NCBI GenBank assembly: GCA_001797745.1
Contig: MGQF01000080.1
Span: 1-20,243, forward strand
Length of the DNA: 20,243 bases
Source: Deltaproteobacteria bacterium RBG_13_52_11
GTDB taxonomy: Bacteria > Desulfobacterota > B13-G15 > RBG-16-54-18
Direction of reading: 5' to 3'
The position numbers and the translations under genes were made by a program. Positions 1-6,874 of this stretch are shown here, piece after piece. The notes beneath the pieces are model-generated. The model saw only the letters and a list, made by a program, of their open reading frames with translations. It searched no databases and had not been told where the DNA came from. The first letter of the stretch is position 1, and each line of letters opens with the position of its first letter.

Positions 1-56
1 CAACTCCCCCCTTCTCCCTTAGAGTTAAATTGAATAACTAATAAGGAGCGATAACG

Positions 57-1373
57 GTGATACCGCGGTACACGAGAGAAAAGATGGGAGCGCTCTGGAG
101 TGACGAGCACAAATATCAGACCTGGCTCCGGGTGGAAATCTTGGCCTGCGAGGCATGGGCCGAGCTGGGCGAGATACCCCGCGATGCCGTGCAGCACATC
201 AAAGAACGGGCGCGCATTGACCCCAAACGCATCGAGGCGATCGAGCGTGAGACCAAGCACGACGTGGCCGCCTTCGTCAGCCAACTGGAAGAGACCGTAG
301 GTGAGGCGGGGAGGTATATTCATTTCGGGCTCACCTCCTATGATATCGTCGACACCGCCCTCTCGCTGCGACTTCGGGAGGCAGCCCAGATCATCATCGA
401 AGACATCGATGACCTCATGGAGGCGATCAGGGAAAAGGCCTTTGAACATAAAGAGACGATCATGATCGGCCGGACCCATGGGGTGCATGCCGAACCCATC
501 ACCTTCGGCCTGAAGATGGCCCTCTGGTACGAGGAGATGCGCAGGCACCGAGGGCGAATGGAACGGGCCATAGACACTATCAGCGTGGGCAAGCTATCAG
601 GGGCCGTGGGCACCTTCGCCAACGCCCCCCCTGCGGTGGAAGAATATGTCTGCAAGAAACTGGGGCTCAAACCCGCTCCTGTCTCCTCGCAGATCATCCA
701 GCGGGACAGGCATGCCGAGTTCTTCACAGCCCTGGCACTGCTTGCTTCTTCCATAGAAAAGTTCGCTGTGGAGATCCGCCACTTGCAACGCACTGAGGTC
801 TTGGAGGCCGAGGAACCCTTTGCCGAAGGTCAAAAAGGCTCTTCGGCCATGCCCCACAAGAGAAACCCCATCGGGACTGAGAATCTCTCGGGGCTGGCCC
901 GGCTCGTGAGGAGCAACTCATTAGCCGCTATGGAGGACATCCCCCTTTGGCACGAAAGGGACATCAGCCACTCTTCGGTGGAGAGGATCATCGCCCCGGA
1001 CAGCACCATCCTCACGGATTATATGCTGACACGGTTCGCCCACATCATCAGGGGGCTGGTGGTATATCCCGAGCGGATGAGGAAAAACCTCGATCTGACC
1101 AAGGGACTCATTACCTCTCAGCAGCTCCTGTCGGCCCTCATCAGAAAGGGTGTTGCACGAGGGGATGCCTACCACTGGGTACAGCGGAATGCCATGAGGG
1201 CGTGGAGGGATGAGGAGGATTTTCGTCGATTAGTCCGGGAAGACGGAGATATTACCACTATCCTAAGCGAGAAAGAGATCCAGGGTATCTTCGACTTGAA
1301 CATCCACCTCAAGTATGTTAATGATATATATAAGAGGGTATTCACCTCAAGCAAAGGGAAAAAAGGTCAATAG
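57..1373 (+). CDS. purB: Adenylosuccinate lyase
   Basis: PurB catalyses two cytoplasmic steps of purine synthesis: fumarate release from SAICAR to give AICAR, and from adenylosuccinate to give AMP. The 438-residue product has the usual length and the fumarase/aspartase superfamily layout. The signature GSSAMPHKRNP lies at residues 261-271 on the flexible catalytic loop. H68 (in ETKHDV), T93/S94 (in LTSYD) and H141 (in GRTHGVHAEP) match the family's substrate-binding and catalytic positions. The start is GTG, chosen because the N-terminus MIPRYTR is the standard PurB beginning and AAGGAG lies about nine bases upstream. No clear terminator follows, so read-through into the downstream small genes is possible. 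Identification is very secure. Confidence 0.97.
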   Translation: MIPRYTREKMGALWSDEHKYQTWLRVEILACEAWAELGEIPRDAVQHIKERARIDPKRIEAIERETKHDVAAFVSQLEETVGEAGRYIHFGLTSYDIVDTALSLRLREAAQIIIEDIDDLMEAIREKAFEHKETIMIGRTHGVHAEPITFGLKMALWYEEMRRHRGRMERAIDTISVGKLSGAVGTFANAPPAVEEYVCKKLGLKPAPVSSQIIQRDRHAEFFTALALLASSIEKFAVEIRHLQRTEVLEAEEPFAEGQKGSSAMPHKRNPIGTENLSGLARLVRSNSLAAMEDIPLWHERDISHSSVERIIAPDSTILTDYMLTRFAHIIRGLVVYPERMRKNLDLTKGLITSQQLLSALIRKGVARGDAYHWVQRNAMRAWRDEEDFRRLVREDGDITTILSEKEIQGIFDLNIHLKYVNDIYKRVFTSSKGKKGQ

Positions 1374-1377
1374 CGAG

Positions 1378-1632
1378 ATGTATCACCCTCATAGTCCTTG
1401 GTATCGTTATCCCCATCCACGTATTTTCGATATCCAGTTGGTGGAGATGAAGGTCCTCTTTTGTGAGACACAGGTACCCAAGGTCTTGATTACCCTGAGG
1501 TCTTTTCTGTCGGGGATCATCCTGAAATTCACCATCGCCACTATAGATCAATTCAACAAAGAGAGAAAAAGAAGGGGGGTGAAAGAAATATGGCGGCAGG
1601 CTTCGCATTGTTTATCTCTATCATCGCTTTGA
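1378..1632 (+). CDS. Possible small protein after purB (doubtful)
   Basis: This is an 84-codon open frame starting at an ATG five bases after the purB stop. It fills the otherwise empty gap to the next gene and overlaps that gene's first 43 bases in another frame. The central part (IQLVEMKVLFCETQ, LRSFLSGIILKF) could form amphipathic helices, and the wobble positions look moderately coding-like up to about base 1590. Against it, there is no good ribosome binding site (only AGG 11 bases upstream) and I recognise no family. The last dozen codons lie inside the next gene and look like shadow sequence. It may equally be untranslated spacer. Confidence 0.27.
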   Translation: MYHPHSPWYRYPHPRIFDIQLVEMKVLFCETQVPKVLITLRSFLSGIILKFTIATIDQFNKERKRRGVKEIWRQASHCLSLSSL

Positions 1633-1853
1633 TCTTTGCCTTCTTAGCCTATCAAAAGGTAGGTGGGCTCGGGGATTTGAAGAAACAAAGCGAAGTCCTC
1701 ACCCAAATCGGTGATGCCCTTATCAAGGCAACCAACTCCCTGCGGGGAAAGACAGCAGACGTCCTGGACAAACTCGAGACGAGCGTGAGGGCAAAAGAGA
1801 CAAGGCCCACGCCTGGAAAAGAAACTGAGGGAGAGGAAGAGAACCAATCATAG
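1590..1853 (+). CDS. Small membrane-anchored coiled-coil protein, function unknown
   Basis: This 87-residue protein has one hydrophobic segment at about residues 4-21 (ALFISIIALIFAFLAY). A charged, probably helical stretch follows (about 25-70, with K/E/L-rich heptad-like spacing), then a disordered acidic tail ending EGEEENQS. The likely topology is a single N-terminal anchor with a soluble coiled coil on one side of the membrane. The start is supported by a strong purine-rich site (AAGGGGGGTGAAAG) just upstream. The position between purB and a thioesterase gives no functional clue. A probable terminator follows at 1894-1926. I do not recognise a named family. The composition is ordinary for a real small gene, so I trust that it is coding but not any role. 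Confidence 0.72.
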   Translation: MAAGFALFISIIALIFAFLAYQKVGGLGDLKKQSEVLTQIGDALIKATNSLRGKTADVLDKLETSVRAKETRPTPGKETEGEEENQS

Positions 1854-1893
1854 CCTGAAGGTGTGAAGGACAACCGAGATCGGAGATAGAGGG

Positions 1894-1926
1894 GGCCTGT
1901 TCGCGCAAGAAGGAATAGGCCTTTTT
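1894..1926 (+). terminator. Candidate rho-independent terminator
   Basis: GGCCT at 1894-1898 pairs with AGGCC at 1917-1921 and is followed directly by TTTTT. The loop is long (18 bases), but TTC and GAA inside it can extend the stem with bulges. It sits between the 87-residue protein gene and the thioesterase gene, so it would separate those two transcription units. The folding energy was not computed. Confidence 0.4.
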
Positions 1927-1955
1927 CTGTCCTTTGTGGAACAAGGGGGTGTAGA

Positions 1956-2399
1956 ATGAAAGATGTCTTGGAGAGTATCGTCCAGAGGGTAAAAAAGGAA
2001 CCTTTCGCACGGCTGTTGGGAATGGAGTTAAAGGACATCGGCCCGGGATACTCTATCGTCGAAATGGCCTTTCGCCCGGAGATGGAGAACATCCACAGCA
2101 TGGCTCATGGTGGGGCGATATTCGCCCTCATCGATGAGGCCTTTGAGACGGCCTCCAACTCCCATGGGACCGTGGCAGTCGCCTTGAACATGAACGTCAC
2201 CTACATCACTTCTCCCCCCGTGGGGTCCCTCTTGCGGGCCGAGGCGCGAGAGGTAAGCCTCACCCGCCGCACCGCCTCTTATCTCATAAACGTAATTGAC
2301 GCAAAAGGACACCTGGTGGCTACCTGCCAGGCCCTCGTGTACCGCAAAGATGAAAAACTCCCCTTTATCCAAAGGGAAATGGAAGAGAGCGCCACATGA
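1956..2399 (+). CDS. PaaI-family hotdog-fold thioesterase
   Basis: This 147-residue, single-domain hotdog protein probably hydrolyses an acyl-CoA or aryl-CoA thioester in the cytoplasm. The family motif is present: N45 (in MENIHS), the H51-G-G loop (MAHGGAIFALIDEAF) and the acidic residue D60 on the following helix, which together form the PaaI/YbgC-type active site. Strands after residue 75 (TVAVALNMNVTYI, LRAEAREVS, RTASYLINV, LVATCQALVYRK) complete the fold. GGGGGTG precedes the ATG. The stop overlaps the start of pyruvate kinase by four bases (ATGA), so the two genes are probably translationally coupled. The true substrate cannot be read from sequence. A housekeeping or proofreading thioesterase and a phenylacetate-type enzyme are both possible, and no paa genes lie nearby. 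Confidence 0.9.
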   Translation: MKDVLESIVQRVKKEPFARLLGMELKDIGPGYSIVEMAFRPEMENIHSMAHGGAIFALIDEAFETASNSHGTVAVALNMNVTYITSPPVGSLLRAEAREVSLTRRTASYLINVIDAKGHLVATCQALVYRKDEKLPFIQREMEESAT

Positions 2400-3826
2400 A
2401 GGAACGCAGCAGGGAGATAAAAAAAACAAAGATAGTCTGTACCATCGGGCCGTCCAGCAGCGAACCTACCATTATGGAGGAGATGATCAGGGAGGGGATG
2501 GATGTGGCCCGGCTCAACTTCTCCCATGGGGATCATGAGGGGCATGCGGAAAAGATCACCCAGGTGAAGCGGCTGAGCGCGAAGACGGGCAGACCAGTAG
2601 CCATCCTTCAAGACCTCGGCGGGGGAAAGGTACGGGTGGGGGAGATCGAAGGAGGAACAGTATCTTTGGATACCGGCGCAACCATCACCCTGACCACCAA
2701 ACTGACCAAGGGGAATGCGGAGAAGATATCCGTCACCTACCCTGGACTGACAAACGATGTCAAGGAAGGGGATACTATTCTGCTGGCTGATGGGACCCTC
2801 GAACTCAAGGTAGTTGCGGTTAACCCCCCGGAGATCATATGCCACGTGGTGGTGGGAGGCGAACTCAGCTCTCATAAAGGGGTCAATATACCCAGCGGGC
2901 AATTACGGGCCAAGGCCCTCACTGATAAGGACAGGGAGGATCTCCTGTTCGGCGCGCGCGCGGAGGTAGATTTCATCGCCCTCTCCTACGTCAGGGGGAG
3001 GGAGGACATCCAGGAAGCCAAGGAGCTCTTAAGATCGCAGGATGTCGATATCCCCGTCATCGCAAAGATCGAGCGGCATGAGGCCTTAGGGCATATTGAA
3101 GAAATCATGAATGAGGCCGACGGCATCATGGTGGCCAGGGGTGATTTGGGCGTGGAGATACCGTTGGAGGAGGTCCCCCTGGTGCAAAAGGCCTTGATCA
3201 AGAGGGCCAACGCCCTCGGGAAACCGGTCATCACCGCCACCCAGATGTTGAGGTCGATGGTGGAAAATCCCCGACCCACCAGGGCAGAGGCATCCGATGT
3301 GGCCAACGCCATCCTCGACGGCACCGATGCCATCATGCTGTCGGAAGAGACCGCAATAGGGAGGTATCCTGTCGAGGCGGTAAAATTCATGGTGACAATA
3401 GCCCAGGCGACGGAGAAGAGCTTTCCCCATGAGGCCTTCCTCCCCCCTGATCCGTATCAGAAGGGTGAGATCGCCGATTCCATGAGCCATGCCGCCTGTC
3501 AATTAGCAGAAGACCTGGGAGTGGCTGCCATCATCACACCAACCCGTACGGGAAGGACGGCTCGATTGGTCTCCCGATATCGACCCCGCTATCCCATCCT
3601 CGCCTTTAGCCCCAAATCCACCACCGTCAGGCGACTCATCCTCTCCTGGGGTGTGCACCCCATCCTGGTGCCCGAATTCACCAACGTCGATGAAATCGTA
3701 GGCAAGGGGATCACCGCCGCCCTCCAGCGGGGATGGGTGACCAAAGGACAGCGGGTGGTGGTCACTGCGGGGACCCCAATCGATCTTCCAGGGACCACCA
3801 ATCTGATTACCGTGGAGGAGCTCTAA
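2396..3826 (+). CDS. pyk: Pyruvate kinase
   Basis: This enzyme transfers phosphate from phosphoenolpyruvate to ADP in the last step of glycolysis, in the cytoplasm. The 476-residue product has the usual bacterial length. The N-terminal TKIVCTIGPSS and ARLNFSHG (R39, N41, S43, nucleotide and potassium site) are followed by a B domain at about 85-175. The signature VIAKIERHEAL contains K224 and E226 (catalytic lysine and metal ligand), and ADGIMVARGDLGVEIP covers about 241-256. The ATQMLRSM and PTRAEASDVANAILDGTDA motifs are intact, and a C-terminal allosteric-type domain follows from about 345. One mild oddity is DLGGGKVR where most enzymes have DLxGPKIR. The gene overlaps the thioesterase stop and is followed eight bases later by a broken transporter gene, suggesting one transcript. 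Confidence 0.96.
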   Translation: MKERSREIKKTKIVCTIGPSSSEPTIMEEMIREGMDVARLNFSHGDHEGHAEKITQVKRLSAKTGRPVAILQDLGGGKVRVGEIEGGTVSLDTGATITLTTKLTKGNAEKISVTYPGLTNDVKEGDTILLADGTLELKVVAVNPPEIICHVVVGGELSSHKGVNIPSGQLRAKALTDKDREDLLFGARAEVDFIALSYVRGREDIQEAKELLRSQDVDIPVIAKIERHEALGHIEEIMNEADGIMVARGDLGVEIPLEEVPLVQKALIKRANALGKPVITATQMLRSMVENPRPTRAEASDVANAILDGTDAIMLSEETAIGRYPVEAVKFMVTIAQATEKSFPHEAFLPPDPYQKGEIADSMSHAACQLAEDLGVAAIITPTRTGRTARLVSRYRPRYPILAFSPKSTTVRRLILSWGVHPILVPEFTNVDEIVGKGITAALQRGWVTKGQRVVVTAGTPIDLPGTTNLITVEEL

Positions 3827-3833
3827 AGACCAG

Positions 3834-4807
3834 GTGGTAGCAGATTCAACAACAGCGGCCTTCAGGACAAAAGGGGCGGTGATAGCGGCCTTGACGGCCA
3901 ATATCGTTATCGCCCTCATGAAGTTCACCGCCGCCATCTTCGTCAACAGTTCCGCCCTGTTGGCCGAGGGCTTTCACTCCCTGGCTGACACGGGCAATCA
4001 GGCCTTTCTCCTGCTGGGGATAAAGTTGAGCGCCAAACCCCCTGACCGAAGCCACCCCTTTGGCTATGCACGGAGCGGTACTTCTGGGCCTTTGTCGTCT
4101 CCCTCTCCATCTTCATCATCGGGGCCGTCTTCTCCGTACATGAGGGAATCACCAAGGTCCTCCATCCCGAGCCCCTGAGGCACCCCTGCTGGGGCTGGGG
4201 ATATCTGGTACTTGCCCTTTCCTTCATTTTCGATAGTTATTCCTGGCGCATCGCCTTCCACGAACTGAGGGGGACGATTAAAAGACGGGGGCTCTTCAGG
4301 ACCATTCATGAGTCTAAGGCACCGGCCATCTTCATCATCTTTCTGGAGGACTCCGCTGCCATATTCGGACTCTCCATCGCCTTTGGGGGCATCCTCCTCA
4401 CGTGCCTCACTGAAAATCCCGTATTCGATGGCGCGGCCTCCATCATCATCGGGATAATCCTGGCCTTGGTGGCCGTGGTGCTCTTCTATGAGACCAAGAG
4501 CCTACTGATTGGAGAGGGGGTATCGGAGGCCGACTTGAGAAAAATCAAGGCGGCCATCGCCACCGTCCCCGAGGTAAAGGAGGCGGTGAATATACTGACC
4601 ATGCACCTCGGACCTGAGGATATTCTGGTCAACATCGACATCAACTTTGCAAACGGCCTCAGCACGGATCAGGTGAAGGAGGCCATCGATAAGGTGGAGC
4701 GAAGAATCCAGAAACAACTACCCGCGGTGAAGAAGATCTTCGTGGAGGCCGAGTCCCTCAAGAAGACCCCGAAGGGGCGAATGATGAGAGCGAAACGGCG
4801 GCTCTGA
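3834..4807 (+). pseudogene. Cation diffusion facilitator transporter, broken by a one-base frameshift
   Basis: The two halves of one CDF-family metal exporter lie in different frames. The first frame (GTG start at 3834) encodes TM1-TM2 with HSLADTGNQ, whose HxxxD pair matches a metal site, then RSHPFGYAR. CDF proteins continue here with a sequence like ERYFWAFVV, and exactly that appears in the other frame from base 4073. That frame runs through TM segments, an LEDSAAIFG motif in the TM5 position, and a cytoplasmic ZT-dimer domain ending at 4807. Restoring one base near 4071-4073 (CGG read as CGGG) gives a continuous protein of 324 residues, normal for the family. As written, the first frame ends at 4178 after about 115 codons. 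The EDS motif in place of HxxxD in TM5 recalls the SLC30A9-like subgroup, but that is tentative. Whether the shift is a mutation or a sequencing error cannot be told here. Confidence 0.88.
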
Positions 4808-4856
4808 GGGGCTTATCAGCAAAAAAGCCTCCCAAGAGGGTTCGATCCCGCCCCTT
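4806..4856 (+). other. tRNA-like scrap with paired ends
   Basis: Seven bases GAGGGGC at 4806-4812 can pair with GCCCCTT at 4850-4856 (one G-T pair), like an acceptor stem. A T-arm-like GGGTTCGATCCC lies just inside the 3' side at 4838-4849. The whole element is only about 51 bases and has no D-arm or anticodon arm that I can draw, so it is not a working tRNA. On the opposite strand a second T-arm-like segment, GGTCATGGGTTCGAGC, lies around 4919-4934. These may be decayed tRNA 3' ends or chance. Confidence 0.22.
4823..4846 (-). terminator. Candidate rho-independent terminator for the symporter operon
   Basis: Read on the minus strand, AACCCTC, loop TTGG, GAGGCTT forms a seven-pair stem with one C-C mismatch, and the T run continues past the stem. 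It lies about 100 bases beyond the minus-strand symporter stop, at the convergent end of two gene blocks. A separate perfect six-pair hairpin, TCCCGC-AAA-GCGGGA, lies at 4882-4896 and could also slow polymerase or protect the 3' end. Neither fold was computed. Confidence 0.35.
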
Positions 4857-4946
4857 AATTTAGATTGTATTGGCTGCGGGATCCCGCAAAGCGGGAGGAT
4901 TCAAGGAACCTATTTTTTAGCTCGAACCCATGACCGCTGGAACCCC

Positions 4947-6548
4947 CTATTTTGTAATGTACTTGAAACAACGGTTGAGGTGATCCCTGGACATCTTCCG
5001 CGTCTTACGGCTTACCCAAATGCAGAGGGCAAAGGAGGTGGGGAGGGCGATGACGATAGGGTCTACATACTGCAACTGCCATTGCCAGGAGGTGGGCTGG
5101 GAGCCAGCCACCACGTTCACCTGGTCGAAGAGTACCTCGCAGACCCCCAGCGCCGCAGATTCTTGATAATGGAAGAAGAGCATCCAGATAAAGCTCATCC
5201 CAGCTCCCCCCAGCATGCTCGCCGTAGCCCCTGTCCTGGTGACCCCCTTCCAATAGAGACCCAAGAGATATGGCGGCAAAAAAGATGACGCACACACCCC
5301 AAAGAAAAAGGCAGTGGCAAACATGATGCTGCCGGCCGGCAGTACGATCCCCCACAGGACAGTAGCAATGATGGTCAGAACCATTCCCACCTGGGTGGTG
5401 AAGATCTGCCCTTCACTACGAAAGCTCATAATCTTGCCGTAGAAATCCTGCCCAAAAGAGGAAGCGCCGCTATAAAACTGCGAACGTAAAGCAACCGTAG
5501 CGGCCGCGAGCACCCCCACCAGAAACAGAGCCCCAAACCACCAGGGCATTACCGTCATAACATAGAGAGGAATAATCTTATCCATATTCCCCTTGGCCAC
5601 CGCTATGGCAATTTGGTCAAACTGCTGCATAAAAATAACATTGGTCAACGGACCGACGATGAGCGGGACACCGACCATGACGAGGGAGAAAATCCCTGCC
5701 ACGAGCACACTTCGGTTCAGCTCACGATCCGAGGAAGCTGTCAGAAACCGCGTCACGAGCTGCGGCTGGACAAGGGCGCCGATCCCCACCCCGTACATGA
5801 TGCTGGAACATACGATCCACCAGAAGGGACTCCCCGCCCGTAACCCTTCGGTCCACCCCTGGTGCCCCAGGGCGGCCCATCGCTCAGGCACGACGGGGGC
5901 GATTTCAGCCAAGGCCTGATGGGCAGGGACAACGCCCCCGAGCAGCCAGTAGGTCCAGTAGCAAAAGACCGCCATGATGACGACCATAAAAACGCCGTGC
6001 CAGGCATCGATATACCGCACCCCGCTGCCTCTGCCGAGGATGAGGTACACGGCCACGAACGCGGAGAAGGCAAGCAGCGCGACCACATACGGGATATGGA
6101 GAGCGACCTCGATAAGCCGCGCGACCCCGATGAGGATCGCGGCCGCGTAGATCGGGATCACGGCGAAGATTAAGAGTGCGGCAAAACCCATGATGAAGCG
6201 GGACTGATACCGCTCACCGAGCCATTCCGGGAGGGTATGGGCGTTGAGGGCCATCCCCATACGGCGTGCCCTCTTGCCGCACAAGACAAACGCGCTAAAT
6301 ACCCCGACGATGACACAGAGGAAACACAACCATAACAGGGAAAACCCAAAGAACGCTCCTCCCCCACCGAATCCGATGACGGCCGTCGCACCGAGCGGGA
6401 TCGCGCCATGCGATAAGGCCATGACACCGGAGTCCGGCCGTATCTGATGCAAGGGTGTGCGCGTCCTCCCCCGCCCTTTGTAGACGAGGTAGCATACGCC
6501 AATCAGATACCCCATGACGACAATGCTATTAATTATCGTGAAAACCAT
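4947..6548 (-). CDS. Sodium:solute symporter (SSS family)
   Basis: This 533-residue inner-membrane protein has about 13 hydrophobic segments and SSS-family landmarks. These are an N-terminal segment followed by a loop with FGGGGAFFGFS, an ARRMGMALNAHTLPEWLGERY region like the family's conserved TLPE/FLSxRY stretch, a GSGVRYIDAWHGVFM helix, and QPQLVTRFLTA in the middle of the protein. SSS carriers use the sodium gradient to import small solutes such as organic acids, proline or sugars. The substrate here is not evident. The ATG at 6548 lies downstream of a small gene matching the accessory proteins that often precede such carriers, so the two probably form one unit. Length is normal and I see no broken segment. 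The Shine-Dalgarno site is weak (GGGGAA about 13 bases upstream). Confidence 0.92.
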   Translation of the reverse strand: MVFTIINSIVVMGYLIGVCYLVYKGRGRTRTPLHQIRPDSGVMALSHGAIPLGATAVIGFGGGGAFFGFSLLWLCFLCVIVGVFSAFVLCGKRARRMGMALNAHTLPEWLGERYQSRFIMGFAALLIFAVIPIYAAAILIGVARLIEVALHIPYVVALLAFSAFVAVYLILGRGSGVRYIDAWHGVFMVVIMAVFCYWTYWLLGGVVPAHQALAEIAPVVPERWAALGHQGWTEGLRAGSPFWWIVCSSIMYGVGIGALVQPQLVTRFLTASSDRELNRSVLVAGIFSLVMVGVPLIVGPLTNVIFMQQFDQIAIAVAKGNMDKIIPLYVMTVMPWWFGALFLVGVLAAATVALRSQFYSGASSFGQDFYGKIMSFRSEGQIFTTQVGMVLTIIATVLWGIVLPAGSIMFATAFFFGVCASSFLPPYLLGLYWKGVTRTGATASMLGGAGMSFIWMLFFHYQESAALGVCEVLFDQVNVVAGSQPTSWQWQLQYVDPIVIALPTSFALCIWVSRKTRKMSRDHLNRCFKYITK

Positions 6549-6570
6549 TTCTTTTGTGTTCCCCGAGGCA

Positions 6571-6831
6571 CTAGCGAACTCGCCGATTGCGCTGCCCCCT
6601 GCCTTTTTGCGCCCGCCTGCCCCTCCTCGCGCCGCGCACCCGCGGCCGACCCCTAAACCTTAAACTCCAGGCACGATGGGCCCGTCGCCCTTGATTCCAC
6701 CGGATCAAACCATAGATGAAGCAGAGCAGAAAGGCGAGGAGCGATCCGATATAGGCGAAGGCTATCCCCATACTGGCAAAACCCAACAGGACTCCGCTTC
6801 TTTGAAGGGCTTCTGTGAGCTCATTCACCAT
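6571..6831 (-). CDS. Symporter small accessory protein, with probable frameshifted 3' end
   Basis: The first 46 residues carry one membrane helix (about 17-42) ending in LLCFIYGLIRWN. That is the hallmark of the small proteins found directly upstream of SSS symporters, where they are thought to assist the carrier. As written, the frame runs on into an arginine-packed tail (RRAHRAWSLRFRG..., 86 residues in total) unlike any membrane accessory protein. Removing one base near 6686-6695 gives WN followed by KGDGPIVPGV and a TAA stop at 6660-6662, a 56-residue protein of typical family size. I therefore infer a one-base insertion or sequence error, and that the region 6549-6659 is really spacer. 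The ATG at 6831 has a modest AGGA upstream, partly inside a small hairpin (CCTAT/ATAGG, 6842-6857). The gene family is fairly sure; the frameshift is an inference. Confidence 0.75.
   Translation of the reverse strand: MVNELTEALQRSGVLLGFASMGIAFAYIGSLLAFLLCFIYGLIRWNQGRRAHRAWSLRFRGRPRVRGARRGRRAQKGRGQRNRRVR
6631..6646 (-). other. GC-rich perfect hairpin between accessory gene and symporter
   Basis: GCCGCG pairs perfectly with CGCGGC around a GGTG loop on the minus-strand transcript, inside a markedly GC-rich stretch (about 6590-6655) unlike its surroundings. It lies just after the frame-restored stop of the accessory gene and about 80 bases before the symporter start. It could act as an mRNA stability or attenuation element that sets the ratio of the two proteins. 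No T run follows, so it is not a standard terminator. Confidence 0.4.
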
Positions 6832-6874
6832 CTATCTTCTATCCTATTTTTTGATAGGCGTCTCTTTACGGTAA

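Noticed and set aside
2279..2902. Long minus-strand open frame across the thioesterase and pyruvate kinase genes
   Set aside because: It lies opposite two secure genes, shows no family features and has no ribosome site; it is a composition artefact.
4066..4080. Programmed -1 frameshift in the CDF gene
   Set aside because: No X-XXY-YYZ slippery heptamer is present at the junction and I see no strong stem directly after it; a mutation or sequencing error is simpler.
4806..4856. Functional tRNA gene
   Set aside because: Only about 51 bases long, with no D-arm or anticodon arm, although the T-arm-like motif and paired ends are visible.
5593..6447. Several plus-strand open frames opposite the symporter
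   Set aside because: All overlap a clear membrane transporter on the other strand and have low-complexity, His/Asp/Pro-rich translations typical of antisense frames.
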